The notes: generated by a model from the sequence alone, not told the origin. A stretch of DNA of 64,000 nt from Manihot esculenta (GCF_001659605.2 NC_035163.2:30096158-30160157), one strand, 5' to 3'; positions 50,221 through 61,860 are shown, numbered from the stretch's first letter. Translations and numbers: made by a program.

Positions 50221-51090
50221 ACCACTGATAATTGATATGCGCGGCTTGTACTGTTCTATATCCGCGGATTACACAAAATCTGAATTGTACTTTCCGCACA
50301 TTCATGATTTATGAAAAATTTAAATTTTATATAATAGTTAGGATCACATTATTAAATAATTTGAGTTAATTATTTTGAACCAAATGAAAAGTTAAATCTA
50401 AATTTTATATAATAGACAGCACGAAACTACTAAATAATTTGGATTAATCATTTTGAATCAAGTAGAAAGTGGGACCAAAAGTTATTTGGATCAGTTTGAG
50501 CCGAAATACTTGAAGATATGAAATTCACCTGCTTTTCGTTTCACACTGGCGGAATACGAAAAATCCAAATTATACACAATAGATAATAAGAAACTACTAA
50601 AATAATAATAATTTAAATAAAATATTTTGATTCGAGTGGAAAGTGAGTTCAAAAATTATTTGAATTAGTTTGGATCGAGCTGTTTGAATGTGTGAGATTC
50701 ACCAACTTTCCATCCCACATCAGAAAATTCGAATTCTATATAATAGGTGGACCTGCAAGGGAAGGGTTACTCGTGTGAGATAAGGTAGAGCCGCTCGAGT
50801 ACTAGCGAATCACAATATCTGAGAGTCCGATTCTGATTTAGCAATTATATTCGATTTAGTTATTACAAAGATGTCGAAAATTTGGCAAGGAAAAGTGTAT
50901 GATTTATCTGCTTTCCGTCTCACATCAGCGGATTGTTCAAAATTCAAATTGTTTATAGATGAAACTACTAAAATAATTTGTATTAATTATTTTAGGCCGA
51001 GTAAAAATTGAGTTTAAAAGTTATTTGGGTAGTTTTGGTTGGATTATTTGAATTGAAATTTATATTATATAGGCATAATCATAACCATAA
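50221..51090 (+). mobile_element. Array of degenerate TRIM retrotransposon copies (plus orientation)
   Basis: LTR-like units recur at about 50320-50520, 50570-50740 and 50920-51080. Each has ATAATAG, a GAAACTACTAAA block, AAGTTATTTGGxTxxxTT and a CCCACAT/CACACT-type block. Between the second and third lies an internal-type segment (50748-50890) containing GACCTGCAAGGGAAGGGTTA, GATAAGGTAGAGCCGCTCGA and AGTACTAGCGAATCACAATA. That matches the reverse complement of the internal part of the young TRIM at 58267-58467. The copies are heavily mutated and probably several insertions old. Confidence 0.75.
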
Positions 51091-52019
51091 AATTCACTGT
51101 ATATGTATAGCTGCTACTGGCGGCTACCTCCTTCAATTACATTTAGAGTCGGCTAAGAGGTAGCTTTAATTCATGGTTTATAAGAATAAAAAGTACAACT
51201 AAAACTGGAATGTAGAGATTTCTTGATTCCATTTCAATTCAATCGTTAAAATCTTTTTAAAAAAATTGTATTTGTAGAAGAAGAAAAAACGAGTTAGTCT
51301 AAAATAAGATCAATTCATTCCCAAATTATTCTTAATTAATTTAATATCTATCAATTGTAATTCAATTTTGATTTTCACTCAGATTTGTCCATTATAAATC
51401 TGACCATTTTCGCCTAATCAACATTGATTAGTAGTAGTATGTTTTTTTAATCTGTTCAATTGGTTTCGCTTCGCAGTATTTTTTTAATGCAAATGATCAT
51501 AGTTCAGTTTCCATAAATGAAGCATTTTAATGAAGAGAAAACAGAAAGGGGAGACATTTAATATTTTTCCATTCCTCAACAATACTTAAATTAAATGCAT
51601 GTCCTAAAAGGGAGAACTAAAGCTGGAGAGAGATTTTTCTTTTCTTTTTTTTTTTAATTTCTTGTAGTCGAAAAAGGAGGAGAGTAATAATTCTTGAGAA
51701 CATTAACGGGTGAGATAGCGGTGGCGTTTTCCGTTACGAATCGCTTTCGCATCATTGACTAAAGAAAACAAAGTTGATGTTGAAATTTCAAACTCTTTAA
51801 ATATTTTTGTCTGCTACATAACGGCGTTATTAGCTGTCGTTTGCTATAAAATTGCCTTCTTCCCCAGTCCTTCTCTTTATTCAAAGTTTCTGATTTCCAT
51901 TTCAACCTTTTATCCCTTTCTCTCTCTACTGCAACTGCAAGTTTTTAATGGTTGCGTGAATAAGAAGTCTGGTATATTGGTTTTTTCTTGATATCACTCT
52001 TTTTTTTTTTTTACTTGAA
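51091..52019. promoter_or_regulatory. Spacer and promoter region of the Sec14 gene
   Basis: AT-rich to about 51650, then a more balanced stretch with pyrimidine-rich runs before the ATG at 52020, fitting promoter plus 5' UTR. An open frame at 51755-51991 is probably leader sequence. Confidence 0.4.
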
Positions 52020-54874
52020 ATGGGCAAGAAAGAACAGCAACTGCAGAGAGATCACAAAGCTAACGAGAAAGTTGAAGCTGTTCTCGAGCTTCTAAGAAAA
52101 CAAACTCCACTCACACTGAAACAGGTGGGTGTCTTATGTTTTTTTCTTTCTTTGCCAGTTTTATACGTTTTTCTTCGTCGCTGCAATTATGAATTGCTCT
52201 ACTAAGCAATTTAGTGTTTCTACTGTAGAGGGCGGCGTAGGTATCTGCATTTTCAGCTTATAAATTTTATAAAAGTCTGTTTCTTGTTGTTCTTCAAGTT
52301 TCATCAACACATGTAATCATTTGCTTGTACTTCATCAGCACTTACCTCTTTCAGCTCTGCCTCTCTGATGTGTGATTTCTATTAACAGGAGAAGTTTTGC
52401 AACGATGCTTGTGTGGAACGGTTTTTGAATGCAAAAGGTGATAATGTAAAGAAAGCTGCTAAGCACTTGAGGGCTTGCCTTTCTTGGAGAGAGAGTATAG
52501 GCGCTGGTAATAGACCATTCTCATTCTCATTCTCTTCCTCTCCATTTCCTTCTATTCCCTTCAAAAAGCTTTCTATGCACTCGTTTGCTACTACTCTTTT
52601 TACAGGCATATCTTCTTTTCTTTTTGTTTTCATCACACTGGAATCTTGCTTTTCTTTGTTTTCCTTTTGAATACTTGAGCGTTAAAGTAAACACCCCAGT
52701 AAGCATTGATTCCCTTAATTCAAAATAAGGAACAAGTTGACAAAAAACAAAACTTAAATCCCTCACTTTTTTTTTAATGCAGAACAACTAATGGCAGATG
52801 AGTTCTCAGCTGAGCTTGCTGAAGGACTTGCCTATGTGTCTGGCCATGATGAAGAATCTAGACCTGTTGTGGTGATTCTCTCTCTCATCTCTCTCTTGTT
52901 TTCTTCAAGATGCAATGAAATTAACTGAACCCATAAGCTGAGATTTTTTTGGCGGTCATTTTCTTGTGCAGATATTTCGCATTAAGCAAGATTATCAAAA
53001 GTTCCATTCACAGAAACTGTAAGTTAACCCAGAAAAAGCTACATTTACATTTCTTGAGTTTTGAATTATTTTCTCATTTCCTATTTTTTTGCAAATTGTA
53101 GGTTAGCCCGGCTGCTGGTTTTTACACTTGAGGTGGCAATAGGAACCATGGCAAAAAATGTCGAACAATTTGTACTCCTCTTCGACGCAAGTAAGTCCTT
53201 TTCGCCATTGGCCATGTCACCCATTAGAGAATACAAATTAGCATTTGAAACATGGTGTCCTTTTAAGCACTATTTACAAAATTCTGCGTGTATTGCACGT
53301 TTGTATTGCAATCTAAATAATGAGACCAGTCAAGCAGTCATGTCGGAGAACCGGCAGGGACCTGATATATTCTCGGACAATGTCCGGAGTGCCCCTTTAA
53401 GTGTTACATTCATGGTTCTCTTACTGGTCAGTCCTTGTAGGGGTATTCTCGGGAATTGAACCTCATCGGCTTTTATTCTCTCCTAGACATTGGTCAATTT
53501 CCCTGTTTTTGCTCTAAAATATTTTGATGCTCACAGGAGTTTCGTTTAATCCAAGATAATCCTCATTCCTCAACCATTTTCAAGCTCTAATTTTGATTTA
53601 ATTCTCTTAATGGGCTGAAGGGTAATTAATTTTTTTTTAAAACAAAAATTAATTGCAGGCCTTTTCAGATCAGCATCAGCTTTTATGAACCTATTACTGG
53701 CAACGCTGAAAATTGTGGCTGAGTACTATCCATGCAGGCTCTACGAGGCTTTCATAATAGACCCACCTTCCCTCTTTTCTTATATATGGAAGGTAAATTC
53801 AAATTCTGCCTGATTTTGTAGTCTTTTTTCCACATCAACCAAAAATTTATTTTGTCCTCATTGTCTCCAAAAGTCTAAGACTGTTGAAAACTTGCTGGAT
53901 CTGCAGTGCTTGTAACTGTTTGACCATGTGAGAGTAACCTCTGCTATTTTGCATGAATTAGTTGGCTGGGCCATCAAGCTCAAGTCAAATCTTATTAGCT
54001 GTTTTAAGTGTGTTTTTGTATGGATTTTTACCTTTTAGGATATTTATTTAACCTTCCCATTTAAAAATCTCTCCATTAATTGAAACAAATCAAAAGAATA
54101 TTTATATTCTTAGTCCTTGTTCTTTTATTTTTGCCTAAAAATGACAACAAATTTGAGCATAGGTTATACTTGTTGCAGGGCGTCCGTTCATTTGTTGAGC
54201 TGTCGACGGTCACCATGGTGGTAGCATCCCTGGACTTTGAGGAGTCATTGGAGTTCAGTGACTTCTCCTCCTACCCTCGAGCCTCATCCCTCCGATTCGA
54301 TTCTTCGTCTATCAAATCAACGGCCAAGATCGGTTCATGCTCTTCTTCAAGGTTTTCCTTCACCGTATCCCATCATTTTGACTCGCTCAAACCTTGGTAT
54401 CTGACCTTAACGGACGCGTCAACATACAAAGTAGGACCCACCACTACCAGCCCCTCTCCTCTGGGCCCGGCTTTAATCTCCCCAAATAACGCCAGGTCTT
54501 TCTCCTTCGCATCACCGGCTGTCCGAACGCCACACAAAAGCAGCATCAAGGGTAGAAGCTCCGGCGGCGGCAGGTTATTCCCATCAACGCCGCTGCCACA
54601 GCGAGTGACCCCAAGTGAACCTATGAAAATTTCTCAACCCCGGACACCACGTCCATCGTTCCTCCATTCACCGGCCTCGTTTTTCAAGAAGGAGTGCCAT
54701 GTCAATAAGACCGACAAGTCTCGAGAGTCGTTCTTGCCCTTTCTGAAGTTCTATAGGCGGCCGTACGATGAGATGACATACAGGTCAAATATGCGGCCCC
54801 CACTCGGTGGGCTAATTTCAATTGTTTCTTCTCACCTTAGACGACCCCATGTGTCAGTATCGCAACGGTTCTAA
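52020..54874 (+). CDS. Sec14-like (CRAL-TRIO) lipid-transfer protein, At3g22410-like
   Basis: Seven exons: 52020-52124, 52389-52506, 52783-52871, 52972-53018, 53102-53190, 53659-53792 and 54179-54874. They give 425 residues, all in phase. The start [20 protein letters not shown] follows a pyrimidine-rich leader. An N-terminal CRAL-TRIO-N-like helix bundle ([20 protein letters not shown], then [12 protein letters not shown], about 39-75) leads into a short lipid-binding domain (about 90-200) with [49 protein letters not shown] and [14 protein letters not shown]. The usual Sec14 order of VxxxD, YPE/YPC and P-LF-WK is kept. The last 232-codon exon adds a Ser/Pro/Arg-rich tail, probably disordered, ending SVSQRF. 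Such proteins bind phosphatidylinositol or related lipids at membranes; the ligand here is unknown. It matches the Arabidopsis neighbour of WNK2. Confidence 0.9.
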
Positions 54875-54929
54875 ACGAAGTGAAGTAAGCCCCATGCAAG
54901 CAGAAACACCAGACCTAATTAAAAGCAAA

Positions 54930-54948
54930 GAGAGAGAGAGAGAGAGAG
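54930..54948. repeat. (AG)n microsatellite
   Basis: About nine AG units in the Sec14 3' flank. Confidence 0.9.
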
Positions 54949-56058
54949 TATATAAGAGTGTTTAGTATTTGAGTATTACATTAACCAAAGTGTCAAATGT
55001 CAATGGCAATGACAGAAATACTAATAATTGATTAATTATTTGTTGAAGTGATGCTTGTAGTTAATTAACTAATTAATTATATATATGGCGGTGCGTTGAT
55101 TGACCAAGCTAATTAAAAAGGGACTACGTGCGTGATGGGTTATGAATTATTGTGCACAATGTCTGATTTTGAGCTCTCTAGTCTTAGAAATACACTTATA
55201 AATCCCCAAATTACAAGTTTTTTGGAAGCTGAGGCATGGGACTAAGATAGCGTGGTCAAAACGCTGTGCATTGCGTTGGAAATAAATGCTATATATTGTA
55301 GCAGCAAAAGCCATGCAAAAGCATATTATACAATTATTTTAAGCGAATCTAAGACTTGTTTTTTGTTTGATTTTTAAAATGCAATTGACCCAAGTTTGAA
55401 AACTTTTAAAATTCGGTCTTGCATTTGTAAATTAGTATTGTCAATGAGTTGATCAGTGATAGAGCTTCATAAAATAATGGATACATGGCAGAGTTGGCAG
55501 TAGGAACTAGGAATATGTGTGGTGTTTTGTTGGAAAAGGGAAGTCAAAGTGGAGCTTTCTGATTGTAGTACATGTATTCATATAACAATCAATTCAAATT
55601 TAATCCCATAATCGATTCTCTTCAGAGATAATCTTGATCAGTTCATATTGAAGAACCATTAATTAAATTTGATCTCGGATTTCAATTCCAAACTTAACCA
55701 AGACGACGGTGGAGGGATCTGGTATTGGAAATTGGATACAGCAAAAAATATAAAAAAGAGATAGTAGTTGGGAATTTTGTCATCTAGTATTTGTCGTGGA
55801 GGTATCAAGGTACTCTTTACTTAGAAGAAGTGACGTTAGAGAGTTTGGTGTTTTTTCGTGTTTGGAGGTATTTGTAAGTTAGGAAGAGGGTGGTATCAGT
55901 GTGGACAAATTAGGGGGTGTGATTATAGTACCAATGAGTGTAATTTGGAGTTTATCCTTTGTTGTTTATGGGTATGAAAGTGTCCCTTTCATTTGGTTTT
56001 TAGGGTTTCTCATCAAGGAAGGTGGCTAATACCAGAGAGAAGAGAGAAGAGAAAAGAA

Positions 56059-56080
56059 AGAGAGAGAGAGAGAGAGAGTC
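56059..56080. repeat. (AG)n microsatellite
   Basis: About eleven AG units. Confidence 0.9.
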
Positions 56081-57521
56081 ACCATCATTTTAATTGCGCA
56101 TTTGCGCCTCTGTTCCACTGCCCATTTTTGTGGATTTTGGTCCTGCTTTACGATTCCCATTGACCTAAAAAAAAAAAATCCACTTGTCAATTAAAACCAG
56201 GGCATGGGCTTCTGTTTATGCTCTGCCCAGCTCATGTCCTTTGCTAGTCACATGGTCCGTTCTATATTTCACTTACCCACTATTTTGAAATCAATAACTT
56301 TACAACGACTCAATTCAATCGATTTTTTTTAAATATTTTTATTTTTTAATTAAAATAAAAGAAAAATCATTTTTTTAATTTAAATAATTCATTTTAAAAA
56401 AATCGAAATCCTGCATAATTTATTTTACAAAAGGAATTATATCATATGGAGGTTAGGCACATAGACAGTCGAAGTTTGTTAATTCAGGAATTGTGGCAAC
56501 AGGAAATTTATAGGATCCATTTGGAATAAATAAGAAAAAAAAAACTCAAATAAAGTTTTATGTACTTATGGATAGATTCTAATTTTTAAAATAAAAATTT
56601 TCAAATTAAAAAAATTAATTCTTTTATTACATAATTAGAACTAATAAAAAAATTTAATTAAATTGATTTCTTGTAAATCTTTTGGTTTGAAAAATTAGAT
56701 TCTGGTTGTAGATTTCAGCATTTTCAATTCAAGCACAAGTGAGCAGTTTTAAGCGTCATCACCAGGAATTGCCCATGTAGCACCAGTTATGGACTTTCTA
56801 CAGCTCAGAGCTCACTCTATTCTCCATTCACGGGGGTTTTAGCTAAGGGTGACTGCTGACTAGTGAGAAAGGAGAGGATCTGCTGGAATGTGTACTGACG
56901 CGCACCGTTTCAGTTACAGTGCTATGCTCCGTTTTGGTTTTATTGCTGCGCCCCTTTTTGTTTACTTTGCCGCTACACACCGTTTCCGCCATTTGATTTT
57001 TACCTTCCTCTTCCCGCTTGGATGATGTGCTTCGTATCAATATTTATTCAAAGAGGATGAAAATGAGAAACAATGTTAGAGTCAAGACAATAAAATAAGA
57101 GAAGTGAAGAAAATTAAGGAAAATAGAAAAAATTATAAGAAAAGAGAAAAAATATTATAAAATTAAAAAAAATAATGAGGAAACAATAAAATGAGAGAAA
57201 ATGATTAAAATGAAAAAAAAGTGAGAAAATAGTGAAAAAATGTGAGAATAGTGACATAATTTAACTTCTTTCTTCTCTTCCTTTGATTCCTTTGGACAAC
57301 AGTTTCAGCTTATTACTTCATCAAGAGGGCATGAAGAACATGGCCTCACTTATCAAATAATTCTAAAAATGATTCACTTTGATATTTAAACGCTTTCTAA
57401 CCAAATTAATAGAATTAATTGGCGAGACCCCTAGTCAAACTATATATGTAAATAGATGAAATGAATATTAAATAACCAGTAATTTCATTCGTCTTTTATG
57501 AAGCATGGTATACAAAGGATT

Positions 57522-58026
57522 TCATGGTTAATCCAAGTTATTTAGTAGTTTCGTACTAGCTATTATATATAATTCAATTTTTTTTTCAAATCTACTAATG
57601 TGGGACGGAAATCAGCTGCCGCAAATCCATAAGCAGGCAACTGACTGTTACACTCAGTCCCGCTAAATTTGCAACGTTCTCGTTGCAACTGAATCGATTA
57701 CAATTGCTAACCAGGACCAGACCCTTGGGTATTGTGGTTCGCTAGTACCTCGGGTGGCTCTACCTTGTCTCTCACAAGTAGCCCTTTCCTTGCAGGCCCA
57801 CTAGCTCCGCACAATTTATCTGACTCAGGGTGGCTCTGATACCAATTGAAATAGTCGGGCCCAAATAACTTTTGGACCCACTTTCCACTTGGACCAAAAT
57901 GGTTAATCCAAGTTATTTAGTAGTTTCGTGCTAGCTATTATATACAATTCAATTTTTTTTCAAATCTACCGATGTGGGATGGAAATCAGCTGCTGCAAAT
58001 CCACAAGTAGGCAGCTGACCGTTACA
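57522..58026 (-). mobile_element. Older TRIM retrotransposon, one LTR truncated
   Basis: On the minus strand the 5' LTR is 57847-58026 (180 bp, TGTAAC...TTTCA), followed by a tRNA-Met primer-binding site (TGGTATCAGAGC, plus-strand 57833-57844) and a 180-bp internal part. The 3' LTR is incomplete: it runs from 57652 down to about 57522, where similarity stops at the TGGTTAATCC block. The LTRs differ at several positions, so the copy is older than its neighbour at 58072-58662. It codes for no protein. Confidence 0.85.
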
Positions 58027-59716
58027 CATCATCTCAGGAAAAGGCATAGAGGTGAATCCTGAGAAATCAATTGAAACAGCCGGGCCCGAACTGGCCCAAA
58101 TAACTTTTGGGCCCACTTTTCACTTGGCCCAAAATGGTTAACCCAAGTTATTTAGTAGTTCTGTGCTAGCTATTATATACAATTTAATTTCCTTCAAATC
58201 TTCCGATGTGGGACGGATTTGCGCCGCAAATCCGCAAGCAAGCAGCTGAAGCTGCTGACTATCACACTCGGTCCCGCTAAATTTTTGCGACGTCCTCGTC
58301 GCAACTGAATCCATTACAATTGCTAACCAGGACCGGACCCTTGGGTATTGTGGTTCGCTAGTACCTCGGGCGGCTCTACCTCGTTTCGTCTCTCACGGGT
58401 AGCCCTTTCCTCGCAGGCCCACTAGCTCCGCACAATTTTTCTGACCCAGGGTGGCTCTGATACCAATTGAAACAGCCGGGCCCGAACTGGCCCAAATAAC
58501 TTTTGGGCCCACTTTTCACTTGGCCCAAAATGGTTAACCCAAGTTATTTAGTAGTTCTGTGCTAGCTATTATATACAATTTAATTTCCTTCAAATCTTCC
58601 AATGTGGGACGGATTTGCGCCGCAAATCCGCAAGCAAGCAGCTGAAGCTGCTGACTATCACATCAATGTTATCCAAAACATGAAAGCACCCAAAACCATT
58701 AATGAAGTGCAAAGGTTGAACGGGTGAGTCACTGTCCTGGATCATTTCATATCATGCTCGGTCAGAAGACGTCTTCCGTTCTTCAAAGCCTTAAAAGGCA
58801 AAGGTAAGTTTAAGTAGGGGGAAGAGTGTACAGAGGCATTTGAAAGTCTAAAAACATTTTTATCATCTCCTCCATTGCTAAGCCCACCTATCGAAAGCAA
58901 AGTTTTGTTTTTATACTTATTTGTGATACAGGAAACAGTTTGCTCAGTGTTTGTTTGCGAAAAAAATGAAGAGCAAAGTCTAGTGTATTATGCCAGTCAA
59001 ATTTTGAAAGGGGCGGAGCTAAATTACCCTCTTCTTAAGAAGTTGGCATTTGCAGCTCTAATGTCAGCTACAAAGCTCCGACCATATTCCGAGTTGCACA
59101 CTATCGAAGTCAAGATAGATTGTCCTTTGCAAAAAGATTGTCCTTTTCGAAAGGTTCTACATAGGTCAGAGCTGTCAGAGAGATTATCCACCTAGGCAGT
59201 AATATTATTAGCCTATGATATCAGGTATGTCCCTAGAAAAGTAATGAACGCCTAGATGCTAGCCAACTTTATTACGGAAATGACCCTACCGTTAAAACTT
59301 TTAGAGTCCCTTGAGTCAACTATAGAGTGGAAAGTTTGGACAGATGGAGCTTGTGGGGCTGAGAATTCCAGGATCGGGATTCTGTTGCAGTATCAAACCG
59401 GTATAAAGTTTTGGTATGCGGTAAAACTCGCCTTCAATACCACCAACAATGTAGCTGAGTACGAGAATGTAATTATGGCTCTAAGAATCATCAAGAAATT
59501 AGGTTTACAAAAATCTATTATTTTTAGTGACTCCAATTGGTTGTTAATATGTGTCAGGGATAATTAAAAATTTGAGAACCAAATCTTATCAAATACGAGA
59601 AAAATGATCGGTTCCTAATGGAGAAAATCAAAGACGAGCAAGGCAGTTGTAAACTATGCCAGGTAGCCAAAGGCAACAATGAAGAGGCAGATCTTCTAGC
59701 CAAAATGGAAGCGATG
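58027..59716 (+). pseudogene. Ty3/gypsy retrotransposon body fragment (Tat-like): RT end, RNase H and second RNase H
   Basis: Interrupted by the TRIM at 58072-58662. Left of it GKGIEVNPEK and right of it MKAPKTINEVQRLNG are adjacent segments of a gypsy reverse transcriptase (G-I-x-x-N-P-x-K...P-T-x-x-E-V-Q-x-L-N-G). Then come FKALKG, CTEAFESLKTFLSSPPLLS, an RNase H region with VYYASQILKGAELNYPLLKK, and a second archaeal-type RNase H (WKVWTDGACG...NNVAEYENVIMALR...KSIIFSD) typical of the Tat/Ogre lineage. Stops and frame changes are scattered through it (for example after 58808, 59195 and 59567), so it is dead. It ends at 59716 where a different LTR begins. Confidence 0.88.
58072..58662 (-). 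mobile_element. Complete TRIM (terminal-repeat retrotransposon in miniature), 591 bp
   Basis: Two 195-bp LTRs, 58072-58266 and 58468-58662, differ at a single base (G/A in TCTTCC[G/A]ATGTGG). Each starts TG and ends CA on the minus strand. The internal 201 bp begin with a primer-binding site TGGTATCAGAGC for initiator tRNA-Met (plus-strand 58454-58465) and end in a purine-rich stretch (AGCGGGACCGAG) beside the 3' LTR. TCAAT lies directly on both sides (58067-58071 and 58663-58667), a perfect 5-bp target duplication. No coding capacity, so it depends on proteins of another retrotransposon. The near-identical LTRs show a recent insertion. Confidence 0.95.
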
Positions 59717-60782
59717 TGTAATACCCGACTAGAGTCCGGCACCGGAATTCCTGTCGTCCGGTGGAATCCGGGATGTCAGGAACCTCTAGAAGGGTAGGAT
59801 TTATGTTTTTCTAAAGTTTTGTGGTATGTTTTAATGTTTTAAAGTTGAAATGACTTGAGTTTTTGAAAGAAATGAACCAAGGCAGAAAAGCCAGGTTCGG
59901 CCGCCGAAGTTGAGGTTCGGCCGCCGAACATGCATGACTTTCGGTTTCACGATAGGCCGCCGAAGGTGGTCTGGCCAGCCACCTATAAAACGGCCCTTAG
60001 TCGGTTGAAACGATAAGATCACCGTTTCTTCGACCTGCTAAGGTGAAACCCTGTCCTTTGTGAGTCTTTCTTTATATTTTCATTAAATCATGCAAAGATT
60101 TGTTTGAGTTTTATGTTATTTTGAAGGTTTTGAGCTAAAAACACAAAGTTGTGAACTTTGGAGAGTTTGAAGAAGAGTTGCTTCAAAACTCCACGTTGGG
60201 ATCGTTCATCTTCCTGATTGCAAGAGGTAAGTGAAGATCCTGAACCTGTTTTTATGTTTTCTGAAGGTTTTATGGGGTTTATGGAAAGAGTTGCATGAAT
60301 AGGGTTATTTGTGAGGTTTTGATGATTTTGTGAGTAAAGCTTGTTTCTGTGTTGTTTGTGTTGTGTGTTTGGGGTTTTTAGGTAGTTTTTGACCCCTTTA
60401 AGCATATACTTAGGTGTATGCACGTTGAGGAAGTGAGGTGTTGAGTTGAAGAGGAGTTTTGTGCATTTGGCGAGAGGCAGGGCAAGTTTCTGCCCTGCTG
60501 ATGAACTCAGGTTCGGCAGCCGAAGGTACATTCGGCCGCCGAACCCCTGAGGAGGTGACTTCGGCTGCCCAAGCTTTCCCCCGAGCTTTTGGACTTTCGG
60601 CTCTGGAGGAAAGTTCGGCCGCCGAAGGTTAGAGACTTTCGTCTCTGGAGTGCCTTTCAGCCCCCGAAACTAGCCCCCGAAAGGGTTCGACTGCCGAAAG
60701 ATGAGATTCGGCCGCCGAAGGTGCATGAGTTTCGGCTCTGGAGAGGACTTTCGGCCGCCGAACCTGCCGCCGAAAGTGTCCT
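59717..60782 (+). mobile_element. 5' part of a gypsy LTR (chromovirus-like), broken by a related element
   Basis: Begins TGTAATACCCG, the same first bases as the LTR starting at 60783, and continues with CTCTAGAAGGGTA, several TTCGGCCGCCGAA motifs and a TATA box (TATAAAA at 59984). It stops at 60782 after CCGCCGAAAGTGTCCT. In the other LTR the same point (about 61863) continues GTTCAGCC. The break is therefore the insertion point of the second element. The remainder of this LTR and its element would lie beyond the right edge. Confidence 0.8.
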
Positions 60783-61860
60783 TGTAATACCCGGCTAGAC
60801 TCCGGTATCGGAATCCCTACCGTCCGGTGGGACCTCTGATGTCGGAAACCTCTAGAAGGGTAAAACTATAATTTATGAAATGTTTTCATGTATTTCATGT
60901 TTTTAAGTAAGAAATTAAATGAGTTTTTGCATGAATGTAGCTTGAAGGAAAACCCAGGTTCGGCCGCCGAACTTGACTTTCGGCCGCCGAACATGCATGT
61001 GATTAGGAGGCACGTTAGGCCCCCGAAAGCATGAGTGAGGGAAGTGCAGGTTCGGCCGCCGAACCTTATGTTCGGCCGCCGAACATTGCATGGATACGGA
61101 GGCACATTCGGCCCCCGAACGTGGTCTGGCCAGCCACATATAAAAGGGTCCCTTTGGTCCGCACGGGTGAGCTTTTTCTCTCCCATTGTCGGCCAAGGTG
61201 AGTCTCCGCCGCTCCTCCCTCAATCTTGAATGTTTTCCCTAGATCTTTCATGGTTTTCACGAGTTTTAACTTCCTTTTTGAAGATCTGTGAGCTAAGAGC
61301 AAGTTTTGGGTACTTGGAGGTTCAAAGAGCTCAATCTCTCCATCTCCAAGCTAGGATCGCCTTTCCTCTCGTTTCTTCAAGAGGTAAGCTTCGATCTATG
61401 CTTCTCTTATGCTTTATGAAAGTTTTATGCAAGTTGATGGGGTAGAATGCATGTTTAGGCTTGTTGTTAGGTTTATGGGTTTATGTTATGATTTGAACAA
61501 TGTATGTTGAAAATGTGTGGTTTGAAGTGTTGTAGTTGGGGTATATTATAGTTTGAGACCCCTAGGTGTGATGTATGATGTGTATGCATGTGTAGAAACA
61601 AGTTTATGCATGTTTTGAGGTGTTTTGGAGGCTGTGGACACAAGGAAGCCAAGTTTCTGCCCTTCGGCAGAAACTCAGGTTCGGCCGCCGAAGTGACTTT
61701 CGGCCGCCGAACCCCCTTGTGGAGGCAGTTTCGGCTGCCGAAGCCTGCCCCCGAAACTCAAGGTTCGTCTCTGTCTGGGAGGTTCGGCCGCCGAAAGTGC
61801 CGCCGAACCTGCATGACTTTCGGCTGCACAGGGACTTTCGGCCGCCGAACCTGCCGCCGA
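59895..61860. repeat. Array of about 15 CGGCCGCCGAA motifs inside the gypsy LTRs
   Basis: TTCGGCCGCCGAA or a close variant occurs around 59896, 59914, 60533, 60616, 60708, 60750, 60959, 60980, 61052, 61071, 61680, 61699, 61784 and 61839, often in pairs about 18-21 bp apart joined by CTTGACTT-like or CATGCATG-like linkers. The motif is nearly self-complementary and CpG-rich, in sharp contrast to the AT-rich surroundings. Confidence 0.9.
61139..61146 (+). promoter_or_regulatory. TATA box in the gypsy LTR
   Basis: TATAAAAG within CCACATATAAAAGGGTCCC, matched by TATAAAAC at the same place in the broken LTR (59984). Marks the likely U3/R border region and transcription start about 30 bp downstream. 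Confidence 0.7.

Larger units (their letters stand above)
54875..57520. other. Spacer between the Sec14 gene and the retrotransposon cluster
   Basis: The first about 300 bp are the probable Sec14 3' UTR with an AG repeat. The rest is AT-rich and carries a second AG microsatellite (56059-56080), an A-rich purine tract (57095-57250) and no recognised gene. Confidence 0.5.

Noticed and set aside
53061..53459. 132-codon open frame spanning Sec14 exon 5 and running into the next intron
   Set aside because: Only 53102-53190 is real exon; the remainder is intron read-through past a good GTAAGT donor.
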